From: Chlorocebus sabaeus | Taxonomy: Eukaryota > Chordata > Mammalia > Primates > Cercopithecidae | Length of the DNA stretch: 64,000 nt | Assembly: GCF_047675955.1 (NCBI RefSeq) | Contig: NC_132912.1 | Coordinates: 75,912,382-75,976,381, forward strand | Reading direction: 5' to 3' | In this document: in pieces, positions 23,990-34,991 of the stretch | Position numbering within the stretch: the stretch's first letter is position 1 | Layout: the number at the start of each line of letters is the position of its first letter | Program-made: the position numbers and the translations under genes | Notes under the pieces: model-generated | Told to the model about the DNA's origin: nothing | The model's input: only the letters and a program-made list of their open reading frames with translations | Database searches by the model: none

Positions 23990-26047
23990 AATTATCTGAG
24001 CTTCAGCAAGTCATCATCTTTTGCTGATAGAAGGTCTTGCCTTGATGTTAATGGCTGCTGACTAATCAGGAGATGATTGTTGAACATTGGGGTGGCTGTG
24101 GCAATTTCTTTTCTTTTTTTCTTTTTGAGACAGAGTCTCTCTGTGTCACCCAGGTTGGAGTGCAGTGGTGTGATCTCGGCTCATTCCAACCACCATTCCC
24201 CGGGTTCAAATTATTCTCCTTCCTCAGCCTACCAAGTAGCTGGGGCTACAGGCATGCACCACCACACCCAGCTAATTTTTTTATTTTTAGTAGAGATGGG
24301 GTTTGGCCATGTTGGCCAGGCTGGTCTCAAATTGCTGACCTCAGGTGATCCGCCCACCTTGGCCTCCCAAAGTGCTGGGATTATAGGCATGAGCCACCAC
24401 GCCTGACTAGCAATTTCTTGAAAGAAGAAAACAATAAAGTTTGTTGCATCAATTGGCTATTCCTTTCACAAAAGATTTATCTGCAGCATGTGATACTGGT
24501 TGACAGCATTTTACTCACAGAAGAACTTCTTTCAAAATTGGAAATCCACTAAAACCATGTTCCTATTTTATCAACTCAGTTTATGTGGTATTATAATCTT
24601 TTGTTGTCATTTCAACAATTTTCACAGCACTTTTACCAGGAGTAGATTCCATTTCAAGAAACCATTTTCTTTTCTCATCCGTAAGAAGCAATTCCTCATT
24701 CATTCAAGTTTTATTATAATATGGCAGCAATTCAGTCACATCTTCCAGTTCCACTTCTAACTCCAGTTCTCCTGCCATTTCTACCACATATGCAGTTAGT
24801 TCCTCCACTGAAGTCTCGAACCCTTCAAAGTCATCCATGAAGGTTGCCAGCAACTTCTTCCAAACTCCTGAATGTTCTTATTTTGGCCTCCTCCCATGAA
24901 TCACAAAATTGCTTACTAATACCTAGAATAGTGAATCCTTTCCAGACGATGTTCAATTTACTTTGCCCAGATGTCCATCAGAGGAATTCCTATGTCTGAC
25001 AGCTATAGCCTAACAAAATGTATTTCATAAATAATAAAACTTGAAAGTTTAAATTACTCCTTAATCCATGGGCTACAGAATGGTTATTGTGTTAGCATGT
25101 ATAAAAACAACATTTATCTCTTTGTACTTCTCCATCAGAGCTCTTGGGTGACTAGATGTATTGTCAATGACCATAATATTTTGAAAGAAATTTTTTTTTT
25201 AACTGAGCAATAGATCTCAACAGTAGACTGTAAATATTCAGCAAACCATGCTGTAAAGAGATGTGCTGTCATCCACGCCTTGTTCCACTTATAGAGTTCA
25301 GGCAGAGTAGATTTAGTAAAATTTTTCAAAGCCCTAGGATTTTGAAGATGCCAAATGAGCATTGGCTTCAACTTACCTTTGTTAGCTTCATTAACCAATA
25401 ACAAGAGAATCAGCATGTCCTTTGAAGCTTTGAACCTGAGCATTGACTTCTCTGTAGCTAAGGGAGTCCGGGATGGCATCTTCTTTCAATATAAAGCTGT
25501 TTTGTCTACATTGAAAATCTATTGTTTCATGTAGCCACCTTCATCAATGACCTTAGCTGGATTTCTTGGATACCTTGCTGTAGCTTCTACAACAGCACTT
25601 GCTGTTTCACCTTGCACTTTCATATTATGAAGATGACTTCTCTCCTTAATCCTCACTGAATCTGCCTCTGCTAGCTTCAAAGTTTTCTTCTGCAGCTTCT
25701 TCACCTCTCTCAGCCTTCATAGAATTGAGGAGTTCAAAATTTTCCTCTAGATTAGGCTTTGGTTCAATGTAATGTTGTTGCTGGTCTGATTTTCTGTCCA
25801 AACCCACTAAAACCTTCTCCATATCAGCAATAAGGCTGTATTGCATTCTAATCATTTGTATATTCACTTCAGTAGCACTTCTAATTTCCTTCAAGAACTT
25901 TCCCTTTGCATTTGAAACTTGACTGTTTGGTATAAGAGACTTAGTTTTCAACCTGTCTTAGTTCCACACAAAACTTAATCATTTCTGGCATTTGATTTAA
26001 AGTGAGAGGCACACAGCTTTTTTTTCACTTGAACTCTTAAATGCCAT
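23990..26047 (-). pseudogene. Broken Tigger1 transposase (TIGD1-like) gene
   Basis: The gene encoded a pogo-type transposase: an N-terminal CENP-B-like DNA-binding region followed by a DDE nuclease domain. Reading right to left, the ancestral ATG is at 26047-26045. The stretch 25951-25646 keeps VSNAKGKFLKEIRSATEVN, SLIADMEKVLVGLD and SMKAERGEEAAEENFEASRG. The stretch 25704-25519 keeps RSHLHNMKVQGE and KVIDEGGYMKQ. The stretch 25479-25135 keeps KSMLRFKASKDMLILLLL, PRALKNF and YKWNKAWMTAHLFTAWFAEY. The first catalytic Asp (in FNVDKTALY) is still legible near 25510. A one-base deletion just before the second Asp (near 25160) shifts the frame. Further stops, indels and an Alu disable the rest. 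The C-terminal part remains readable as DNA from 25020 down to 23990. Confidence 0.92.
24101..24419 (-). mobile_element. Full-length Alu in Tigger1, with target-site duplication
   Basis: The Alu spans 24111-24409 in reverse orientation, with its T-rich tail on the left. GCAATTTCTT is found at 24101-24110 and 24410-24419 as a perfect 10-bp duplication of Tigger1 sequence. Confidence 0.95.
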
Positions 26048-26154
26048 TGTAGAGTTATTAATTCACCTAATTTCAACATTGTTGTGTCTCAGGGAATATG
26101 GAAACCCAAGGAGAGGGACAGAGATGGGGATACTGAAAAGTGGAGCAGTAAGAA

Positions 26155-26478
26155 CACATACAACATTCGGCCAGGCACGGTGGTTCATGCCTGGGTGGGA
26201 TGCTGAGGTGGCTGGATTACTTGAAGTCAGGAATTCGAGACCAGTCTGGCCAATACGGTGAAACCCTGTCTCTACTAAAAATATTTAAAAATTAGCTTGG
26301 TGTGCTGGCACACACCTGTAATCCCAGCTACTCAGGAGGCTGAGGCAGGAGAATCACTTGAACCAGGGAGGTGGAAGTTGCAGTGAGCTGAGATCATGCC
26401 ACTGCACTCCAGTCTGGGCAACAGAGTGAGACTCTGTCTCAAAAACAAAAACAAAAACAAAACCGACCACATACAACA
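26155..26478 (+). mobile_element. Alu in Tigger1, with target-site duplication and short internal deletion
   Basis: The Alu spans 26169-26467 and ends in an (AAAAAC)n tail. CACATACAACA occurs at 26155-26165 and 26468-26478. Near its start the usual 'taatcccagcactttgggagg' stretch is missing, leaving GCCTGGGTGGGATGCTGAGG. Confidence 0.95.
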
Positions 26479-26736
26479 GTTATCAATTACTTTTGTCATC
26501 TTATATGGGCATGGTTCATAGTATATGAACCAAATTTTGTAACCAAAACAGTTACAATGGTAATATGAAAGATCACAGTAACAGATACAATAATAATGAA
26601 AAAGTTTGAATAATTGTGAGAATTATCACAATGTCACACACAGACACAAAGTGAGCATGTGCTGCTGGAAAAACGGCGATGATAGACATGCTTGACTTAG
26701 GGTTTCCATGAACCCACAATTTGTAAAGAAAACAAA

Positions 26737-27043
26737 GCCATGCATGATGGCTCACGACTGTAATCCCAGCACTTTTGGAGGCCAAGGCGGGTGAATCACC
26801 TGAGGTCAGTAGTTTGAGACCAGCCTGGCCAACATGGCAAAACCCCGTCTCTACTAAAAATACAAAAACTAGATGAGTGTGTTGGCACACACCTGTAATC
26901 CCAGCTACTCGGGAGGCTACGGCAGGTGAATCACTTGAACCCAGGAGGCAGAAGTTCCAGTGAGCTGAGATTGTGCCATTGCACTCCAGCCTGGGCAACA
27001 AGAGTGAAACTCCACCTCAGAAAAAACAAAAACAAAAACAAAA
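26737..27043 (+). mobile_element. Full-length Alu in the Tigger1 5' region
   Basis: GCCATGCATGATGGCTCACG opens the left arm. The right arm ends CCTGGGCAACAAGAGTGAAA with an (AAAAAC)n tail. Tigger1 text stops at CACAATTTGTAAAGAAAAC and resumes at AATATCTGTGAAGCACAATA. Confidence 0.95.
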
Positions 27044-27189
27044 ACGAATAAAAAAACCTTAATATCTGTGAAGCACAATAAAGTGACACAGAATAAAACA
27101 AGATATGCCTAGAATACTCGTGTAATAAATGATTTCTTGTTAGAAATAAAATTTTGAAAAAATGCTGAATTTTCAGTTTGTCAAACATG

Positions 27190-27530
27190 ATATTTCACTC
27201 CAGACCTTTGTTGATATTATTTCCTTTTCTCAAACACTTCTCTGTCATTCTTTGGCGATCTACTTCTTTAGATAACATACTTCCCAAGAAGTTTTACCTG
27301 AAACACTAATTTGTTTTAGCTGAACATATATTATAGTTTCGTTTAATTGAGTGTATGTTTTTTCATTAAAACCCTAAATTTTCTCAATTATATTATGTGT
27401 CTGAATACTCTCAAAACAGGTAAGCTTGATTTACCTGTTTTACTTACAGTATATAACATTTACTATTGCTTTAGTAAATGCTCAGTATTTAATAAATATT
27501 TAGTAAGAAATATTTGTTGAATGAATAAAT
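27190..27530 (+). mobile_element. Possible L2 3' end, diverged
   Basis: The end reads TTAGTAAATGCTCAGTATTT and AAATATTTGTTGAATGAATA, which is the L2/MIR-type 3' end. The upstream part is only weakly L2-like. Confidence 0.45.
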
Positions 27531-28104
27531 GGCATAAATTTATTGTTTAATCAGAGAAAAAGAGTATCAATAGGATACATTTTTCTATCAATAGGATAGA
27601 TTATCAATCAGAAAATCCTCCATATATATTATTTCTCACCAGCCAGATTGTGATACATATTAACTGGCAAGAAATTGGAAGTTACACTCTCTGGAAGTTC
27701 AAATAAAGAAGTTATTCTATTTTGCAATTTAAGTCCAAACTTCTGTGTTTTAACAATCTGTATTCTCAAGGAAAGAATTAATAAGGTCTTACAAAAGATG
27801 GAGCTTTACACATGCCTAACTACAAGGTCACCCAGTAAGGCATAACATAGTTATCTATCCTTTTTTCAGACCTGTTTTGTCATGTTTATTACTCACTTGC
27901 ATCTTTTCATTCAATTAATTCATTAAAATTATCTCAATATTATGCTACATTTACTTTGTGACATATAAATTGGTTATGTTTTCTCAGTTTACTATTTCAA
28001 ATGGAAATGTATTAAATTGACTTTTTTAAAAATCTCCAGCTATACAAGGACATATAAAAAGGAAAAAAGAACATGCTTTTATATATTGACTGGTTTCATA
28101 TTGA
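27531..28104. other. Unassigned sequence
   Basis: No gene or clear repeat is seen. A short phrase, ATCAATAGGATA, occurs twice within about 30 bases near 27568. Confidence 0.4.
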
Positions 28105-28230
28105 CATGTGTTTACAAATACACTTTTTAAGCAAATACTATGTGCCAGGCATTGGAGATGAAATGACAGGGGAGATGATAGAATTTCTATGCCCATGAAA
28201 CCTGTCTTCTGAAGAAAAGAAAGATTCATT
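28105..28230 (-). mobile_element. L2 LINE fragment, minus strand
   Basis: AAATACTATGTGCCAGGCAT followed by TGGAGATGAAATGACAGG matches the reverse complement of the L2 3' end. Confidence 0.65.
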
Positions 28231-29282
28231 GATTTAAAATACATTTCTCAAAATAATTTTTTGTGCTTTTTCTATGCTTGGAAGGATAATCTTGTATTTA
28301 CTTGGATGACGAATATGTCTTAATATTTGGAATGCATTTATAATATATAAAAATAACAAACTATCCAATGCATGAATTGTGGACTTATCAATATTGTTCT
28401 TAACCATCCATATGAACGTGCGGATCTTAAATGAAATATAAATTCTTTAACACTTGATTACTTAGCTTGAACAAATTAAAATAATTCTGTTCACAGTGAG
28501 ACCTTTGATTGTTCTTACAGGATATTTCTGATTCCTCATGGGCACACTAGGAAAGAATCAAAGAGTTAATGTTCACAGTTTGTATTCACAGACTATTCAA
28601 TATAGATTTGTAAAAGGAAGTACACATATCTTTAATTAAGAGAAAAATAGAAAGAGTAGGAGGAACTAAAATGTGCTCAACTTCAATAACATAATTGGGA
28701 AATAGATATTTCAAACACAGTTCATCTTTTGAAAGCTAACAAACCACCAGCATCTTGATTGCATAAGCAATTTTGTAACTACTTTAAGCAGATAAATTGA
28801 AAAAAAGAAAAAAATTAATTTCAGTCACACAATGAGGCTCATCATTTTTCCAAAAAGGAGCACCTTCTACAGTATAGCTCTTTGTACATTGTGTTAATAA
28901 CGGAAATGTGTGAGCAAACACGAAATTCCTGTCTTGAAAAGCCCATCGGGAGATGTGGACAAAGAACTTCTTACCATGTTAACATTTCATTCTTTATTAT
29001 CTTTCAACCTTTAACCAGCATTCTGTATCCACATCCATACACACCCATATACACAAAGATATGCACAAGTGGCAAGAGAACACATATCTATATTTAGTTA
29101 TTTATCCTTCAATATTAATATAGTGTTATGATTTTTAAGCAGCAAATACAAATATTTAAAAGGTAGTTTTGAAATATTTTATATTTTATTTTGTATATAG
29201 GAGAAAGGAATAGGATATGGCAAGCTGTCCATGTTTCTCCAATCCAGGTTAATATCTTTAAAACAAGGCTTGCATGTTTAGA
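28231..29282. other. Unassigned AT-rich sequence
   Basis: The short frame at 28882-29097 has no recognised homology. No repeat could be named. Confidence 0.4.
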
Positions 29283-29635
29283 ATTCTGCCGCAGATAGGC
29301 CAGGCGCGGTGGCTCACGCCTGTAATCCCAGCACTTTGGGAGGCCAAGGCGGGCGGATCACGAGGTCGGGAAATCAAGCCCATCCTGGCTGACACGGTGA
29401 AACCCCGTTTCTACTAAAAATACAAAAAAAATTAGCTAGGTGTGGTGGCTGGTGCCTGTTGTCACGGCTACCCAGGAGGCTGAGGCAGGAGAATGGCGTG
29501 AACCCGGGAGGTGGAGCTTGCAGTGAGCCAAGATGGCGCCACTGCACTCGAGCCTGGGTGACAGAACGAGATTCTGTCTCAAAAAAAGTAAATAAGTAAA
29601 ATTTAAAAATTAAAAAAAGGATTCTGCAGCAGACA
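29283..29635 (+). mobile_element. AluY with target-site duplication
   Basis: The Alu spans 29298-29620. GAGAATGGCGTGAACCCGGG and GGAGCTTGCAGTGAGCC are AluY-type wordings. The flanks ATTCTGCCGCAGATA (29283-29297) and ATTCTGCAGCAGACA (29621-29635) match at 13 of 15 positions. Many CpG sites remain. Confidence 0.95.
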
Positions 29636-31375
29636 GGATACTGGGTAGAGTGATTTTAGCTCTCAGTAAAGAATGATGCAAACTCTAGGAAACTAGTCAG
29701 TGGGAGTCCCACCAAAAAGCAGTTGGTCCCCAGCTTCAGCTGATTTTTACTAAATGTAAGTTCAAAGTTGCCATATTTTAAAAAATCTAGATATGTGTGC
29801 AAATCTTCATATGTTTAAAACACTGTAAACATACATGTTTACAAATAAACACACATGTATCCTATTTGACCCAAGTTCACCACTTCTACTTTCAAGTAAA
29901 CTCTGAAATGGGTATGTCAGGTTCAAATTGAGTCTCCTGATCTTGTGTTTTACTCTACATCGAACTTTTTTAAATGAAAAGTATAACTGTACCTTTTTAG
30001 TATAACTAATCAAAGTGCTTTCATATAAAATATCTCATTAAAATTCTGTGAAATTTGATAGCTATGTTACAATTAATAATCTAAAATGAGCAAAACAGCA
30101 AATTAAAATGATAGTTATAGTACATTAAACATAAATAGGATCATGGAAATGATGTAGCCAAACCTTCCAGTTTGCAAATGAGGAAACTCTAGCTGTAGAT
30201 AGTGACATATTAATTTTCATGTTTTAATAGGGGAATACTAAAGTGTATTTTATACACTGAATAACAAATGTCGAAGTTATGGCAATCAAGAGAATCTTTT
30301 GAAATGAAAATGTATTGTAGTTATTCTTCAGGGCTAGTAGGGAATTCACTCAAAAGGCATAGTTCAAAGTGTGTTTGCTCATTCATTTGTTTGTCTGATC
30401 AATTTTAAATCCTCAGTCTTTCACACTGCTGTAGGGAAGCTACATGACCTGGAGGAATCAAACCACCGAATTATAATTTTCTGGAACCTCTACCTGCTCC
30501 CAGGGTTAATTTCACAGGAAATAATTGAACTAATATTTGGCCATTTCTGAGATAAAGGAAAATTTGTGGGAAACGAGCACTAAGTAAAAATATAATCCAA
30601 TTTAGCAAAAAGAAAGAATCCTTGATAATTAAGGAGACACAATTATCTACATACCAATCATACAGTGACACTTAGACACAATTACCTATGTACCTGTGAC
30701 ACAATTATACTTAATGCCACCAAATTATACACTTAAAAATTATTAGAAATACACTTAGCTGCATTTCAGCACAAGTTTACTTATGATCTTTAGACAGTCT
30801 TCTGCAGGATGTATATATTATTCATGTTTTAAATAATACTAAGTGCAAATAAAATTTTCACCTTGAATCAGATTATGATATAGTTCATATTTTTCCCACA
30901 TGTCTTTTTATGGTATATAATTTCCCCCAAGTGTCTTTTTATGCTATATAACCAAGGAATTTCTATTGTCATCTCTTAATTTTGAAGTTAAAATAAACAA
31001 ACAAACACACTTGAAGGCCAGAGGTCATGGACTTTTGAAGACGAGAGTAGAACCAGTGGTTCTACTTTATTTAATTTTTTTTTTCTAAATTGGCAGGTGC
31101 AATTGTATGTGTTTATAGTTTCCCAAGTATCCTAAAAGCAAACTTAGTTTTCTTCCCTTGACAACTAAGTTGCCTCTCCTGAGCAAGGATTTGTTAATGC
31201 TTTAAAGCTTAAAACATGACTTTCCTAATTTGATGTCATTTTCTTTCCTTGTACTACACTTTAGAATGGAGCTAAATAGAACTATTTCCATCTAAAACAG
31301 TTCCTATTCGTTCCCCAACATTTTAGTTCAATTCGTTTTTTCATCAGTAACAAGAAAAGTATAACTAATTCAATT
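29636..31375. other. Unassigned sequence with a weak MIR-like patch
   Basis: Around 30150-30210 the text GTTTGCAAATGAGGAAACTC resembles minus-strand MIR. The rest shows no gene or clear repeat. Confidence 0.35.
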
Positions 31376-31525
31376 AGCCTGTAATTTAAGCACTTTGAGA
31401 GGCCAAGGAGGGAGGATCACTTGAAGCCAGGAGTTTGAGGTTACAGTGAGCTATGATCATGCCACTTCACACCAGCCTGAATGACAGAGCAGGATCCTTT
31501 CTTTAAATAAATAAATTATTAAAAA
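31376..31525 (+). mobile_element. Alu-related monomer (FRAM-like)
   Basis: The order AGCCTGTAATTTAAGCACTT, GGAGGATCACTTGAAGCCAG, GGTTACAGTGAGCTATGATC and CACACCAGCCTGAATGACAG is a single 7SL-derived unit with an (AAAT)n tail. Confidence 0.75.
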
Positions 31526-31984
31526 TCATTTAAACAAATATCAAAAAACTGCAAAGAGGAAGAGTAAGATACAATCTTTGGCCCCAAGGAGTTCGCAATC
31601 GAAAGGAAATTAAATACCTGATTAAGTGTCAATGCATAATGTGTAGCAGTATGAAAGCTGTAGCAAGAAAACAGAGAGGGCAAAGTAGTTAAATCACCCT
31701 AGGTGAAGAAAAGGAGTTTTAAATGTATCAAGTAAACCAATGAATTTGACAGTGACATCAGCAAAGTGGATGTGTGGGCTGCTCCAATTTCTTGTTCCCC
31801 ATAGAAACAATGAAATCAAGCAGAAACTGTTGGAACCAACTTTATCAGAATTCTGGAAAAGAGTCAAAGGTTTACAGCAACAAAGTGTACACTGAATCAA
31901 GAAAAAGTCCACCTGCAAATGATAACAAAGCATTGTGTTGTACTTACCCTCTCCCCAACCATTCCCTAGCACAGCAGTGCTGAA

Positions 31985-32165
31985 TCTCATGAGAATGTAA
32001 GATAGTGCAACCATCGTGGAAAACAGTTGGGCAGTTCATCAGAAACCTAAACATAAAATTACCCTATGACCCAGAAACTCCACTCGTATTTATATACCCA
32101 TAACATTGAAAGCAGGGGCTCAAATAGATAATTGTACCCTAATGTTCACTCTACAGAGTTAAACA
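31985..32165 (+). mobile_element. L1 fragment (ORF2 3' end)
   Basis: ATCGTGGAAAACAGTTGGGC, AAAATTACCCTATGACCCAG and TATATACCCATAACATTGAA are L1 ORF2 end wordings. It is truncated on both sides. Confidence 0.85.
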
Positions 32166-33189
32166 GAGTTAATCTATATTACTCATTTATGTCCAAAAGC
32201 ATTTTATTTTTTTAAAATCCCATTTGTAACAATACTTAAGTGACACATAAAAAATTCTGAATGGTATCTCCCCACATGAGGCAAAGCGAAAAAAGTTTAA
32301 TGCCCAAGTTCTACTTAAATTCCATGTTTATAGTATAATTATACTCCATGTTAAAGCACAAGTGATAATTTTACTATCATCATTTTTCTGTAAGCTACCT
32401 ACTGATGATCAGTGAACACAATGTCGCAGTTTATTGTAAACTTGAACCTCAGTAAAGCTTTTCATTCAACCAAATGCTGTTGGGATATCTGCTGATCTCT
32501 AACTCCAGCCACAGTGAATGCCAGGTATTTATCTTACTCTATTGTACTCTGATGTATACCTCTGACATGTATTTAGAATACAAGTCGATTTGCAATTTCA
32601 ATTTGGACAGAAATATTATTCCTACTCTCATGTAAAAGTAGGCAGATGTACTGTTGGTGACACAGAATTGTGATCTATATAGAACAAAGACACTAAGTAC
32701 CAGGATCAAAAAAATTCATTTTGTTTGGCTTTATAGTTTTATGCAGCAAAATTTATTACACACACACACACACACGGTCACAGGCCATTAGTATTTCTTG
32801 ATTAAATGATCTTGAATATTTTTGAACTAAATGTATTATCAAGATTATCACTCCTCTTTTTGTCCTTCCCACATGAGCTTTTCTAATTTGCCTAGGAAAA
32901 ATTTCACTGGTAAAATTTCTGAGGGAAAATAAAGTTTTCCCTGGATCTGTGCTCTAAGCTATAACACTCCTAGTTCTGTCTTCACTCTCCTCGGCCTTGA
33001 TTCCAGCTGCAAATTCTTGCACTTTGAGCCACATATGCTGTTCAATTTCATTTTGAAGTTACTGTAAATTAAGAGATTCTTATGGAATAATTTCCTCTTA
33101 TTTAAATGGAACAGAACATAAATATCAGGAATGAGAGATGGGACACAATAGATTCTACGAATCTTAAAAGGATAACATGAAAATATAAT
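32166..33189. other. Unassigned sequence with a short CA repeat
   Basis: The only clear item is an (AC)9 run at 32758-32775. No gene is seen. Confidence 0.5.
32758..32775. repeat. (CA)n microsatellite
   Basis: Eighteen bases of uninterrupted AC dinucleotide are present. Confidence 0.95.
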
Positions 33190-34560
33190 AAGCAAATTTA
33201 TGCCAATAAATTTGATAGCTTAGATGAAATAAACAAATTCCTCAAAATCTACAAACTGCCAAAATTCATTCAGGAAGAAAAAGATAATCTGAATAGCCCA
33301 ATATTTATTAAACAAATTGTAGTTGTAGTTTAAACAATTGTTCACAGAGAAAATTCTAACTTCAGATGGTTTTAGAGGGGGATTTATATAAATAGTTATG
33401 GAAGGAACAATTCAATTGCTTCCCCAAAATTGAAAAGAGAAAGAGTACTTCCCAAGTTATTCTATGTGGTTATCGTTATAACCCTGATACCAAAGGCAGA
33501 CAAAGGTGTTATAAGAAAATAAAACTATAGCACAATGTCCCTCATAAACTAGGATATAAAAATTGCAACAAAATTTTAGCAAATTAAATTCTACAACATA
33601 TAAACAAGATGATGTATCATGGCCAATATATATACAAGGATGTGATATAAACCAAGAATGTAAGATTGACTTAAGATTTGAAAACTTGCCAATATTATTC
33701 TCTACCTTGACAGACTAAAAAAATTTTTTAAATAGGATCATCTCTATAGATGCAGAAAAGTACTTAACATAATCCAATATCCATTTCTTAAAAATGTCCT
33801 ACAAAGTAAAAATGGAAAAAAAATTTCCTTCACCTAATAATAAAAAAATCATTCACGAAACACCTATCTGATATATTTAGCCTATCAAATAAATATAGAC
33901 AGCCATAGAAACTAATTGGGAGTTTGGCATAATATCCCGCACAGACTACTAAAAGCAAAATGCAATTTCCACATTTTCATGTACCTAATGCTATAACTGA
34001 ATACTTACATTAGGATCACTTTAAATTAAAACTTTTGTGTATGAAAAAAGTATGTAATAAAGTAAGTGATCAAATATTGCGTGAGGGCTAGAACATACAA
34101 AGACTATTAAAATCAAAAAGGAAAACAGAAACAATCCATTAGATAAATGAGCCACGACAAACACAGGCTTTTCTTAGAGGATGAAGAAATGGCCAATAAA
34201 AAGTGAATAGAGACCCAAACTAGGCAGAAGTTAGTAAAACTAAATCAAAACCAAAATATATTATTTTGTACTCATGAGATTTCAAAAGAAAGTTAACAAA
34301 TTCTCCCATTATTCAGAAGTAAATACACTGAACTTAGTTCTCAAAGCAGCATGAATTTATCTCAGAAATGTAATGTTGAGCAAAAAAGTAATTCTCAGAA
34401 AAAAATATAACACAGATAAAAATAAAAATATAAAAGAAAATAATATAGCTTATTATGAATGTTACATATGGTAAAACTAAAATGAAGTGAAATATGAGGA
34501 CTATAAAAGGATTATGTCAATAATCTCTATGAGGGAAGATGGAAGGGTTCATAGCAGGTT
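33190..34560 (+). mobile_element. Old L1M fragment (ORF2 to 3' UTR)
   Basis: Diverged ORF2 text runs from TATGCCAATAAATTTGATAG (33200) through AGGATCATCTCTATAGATGC (33735) and GAAGAAATGGCCAATAAAAA (34183). The possible 3' UTR contains GAATTTATCTCAGAAATGTA. All frames are broken, and the ends are approximate. Confidence 0.75.
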
Positions 34561-34689
34561 TGAAGCTAATAAAGTTTATTTTCTAATGGCAATGGAAGAA
34601 CTCAAGTGCACATTGTATGTACCTTTGCCAAAGAACTTTGACATTAAAAATAAAGGCCCTATTGTTAAACACGCACACCACGCACACTC

Positions 34690-34991
34690 ATTTTTTTTTC
34701 TATTTTCTTTTTTCTTTTAGAGATGGAGTCTCACCAAGGCTGGAGCGCAGTGGCGTGTTCTCGGTTCGCTGCACCCTCCATCTCCTGGGTTCAAGAGATT
34801 CTCCTGCCTGAGCCTCAGAGTAGCTGGGACTACAGGCGCAACACCATGCCCAGCTAATTTTTGTATTTTCAGTGGAGATGGGGTTTCACTATGTTGGCCA
34901 GACTAGTCTGGGACACCTGACCTCAAGTGATCCGCCCACCTTGGCCTCCCAAAGTGCTGGGATTACAGGGGCGAGCTGCCACGCCCAGCCC
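34690..34991 (-). mobile_element. Full-length Alu, minus strand
   Basis: A T-rich tail precedes AGAGATGGAGTCTCACCAAG, and the element ends GAGCTGCCACGCCCAGCCCC. About 12 bases of the usual tail-proximal text are missing. Confidence 0.93.

Larger units (their letters stand above)
23990..27111 (-). mobile_element. Tigger1 DNA transposon (Tc1/mariner-pogo group), minus strand, 3' truncated
   Basis: The 5' end of the element lies at about 27111, where the terminal wording AAGATATGCCTAG and CACAATAAAGTGACACAGAA mirror the Tigger1 inverted-repeat start. The body runs leftward through a 5' UTR, the transposase gene, and text matching its last codons at about 23990. The 3' untranslated part and the other inverted repeat are missing, so no TA duplication can be read. 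Three Alus interrupt it (24111-24409, 26169-26467, 26737-27043), and the text joins cleanly across each. Tigger elements moved in early primate and eutherian ancestors, long before these Alus. Confidence 0.92.

Noticed and set aside
26573..27001. 142-codon minus-strand frame
   Set aside because: Most of it is antisense Alu (HHARLVF/LLTSGDSPALASQSAGI-type wording), and the rest is Tigger1 5' UTR.
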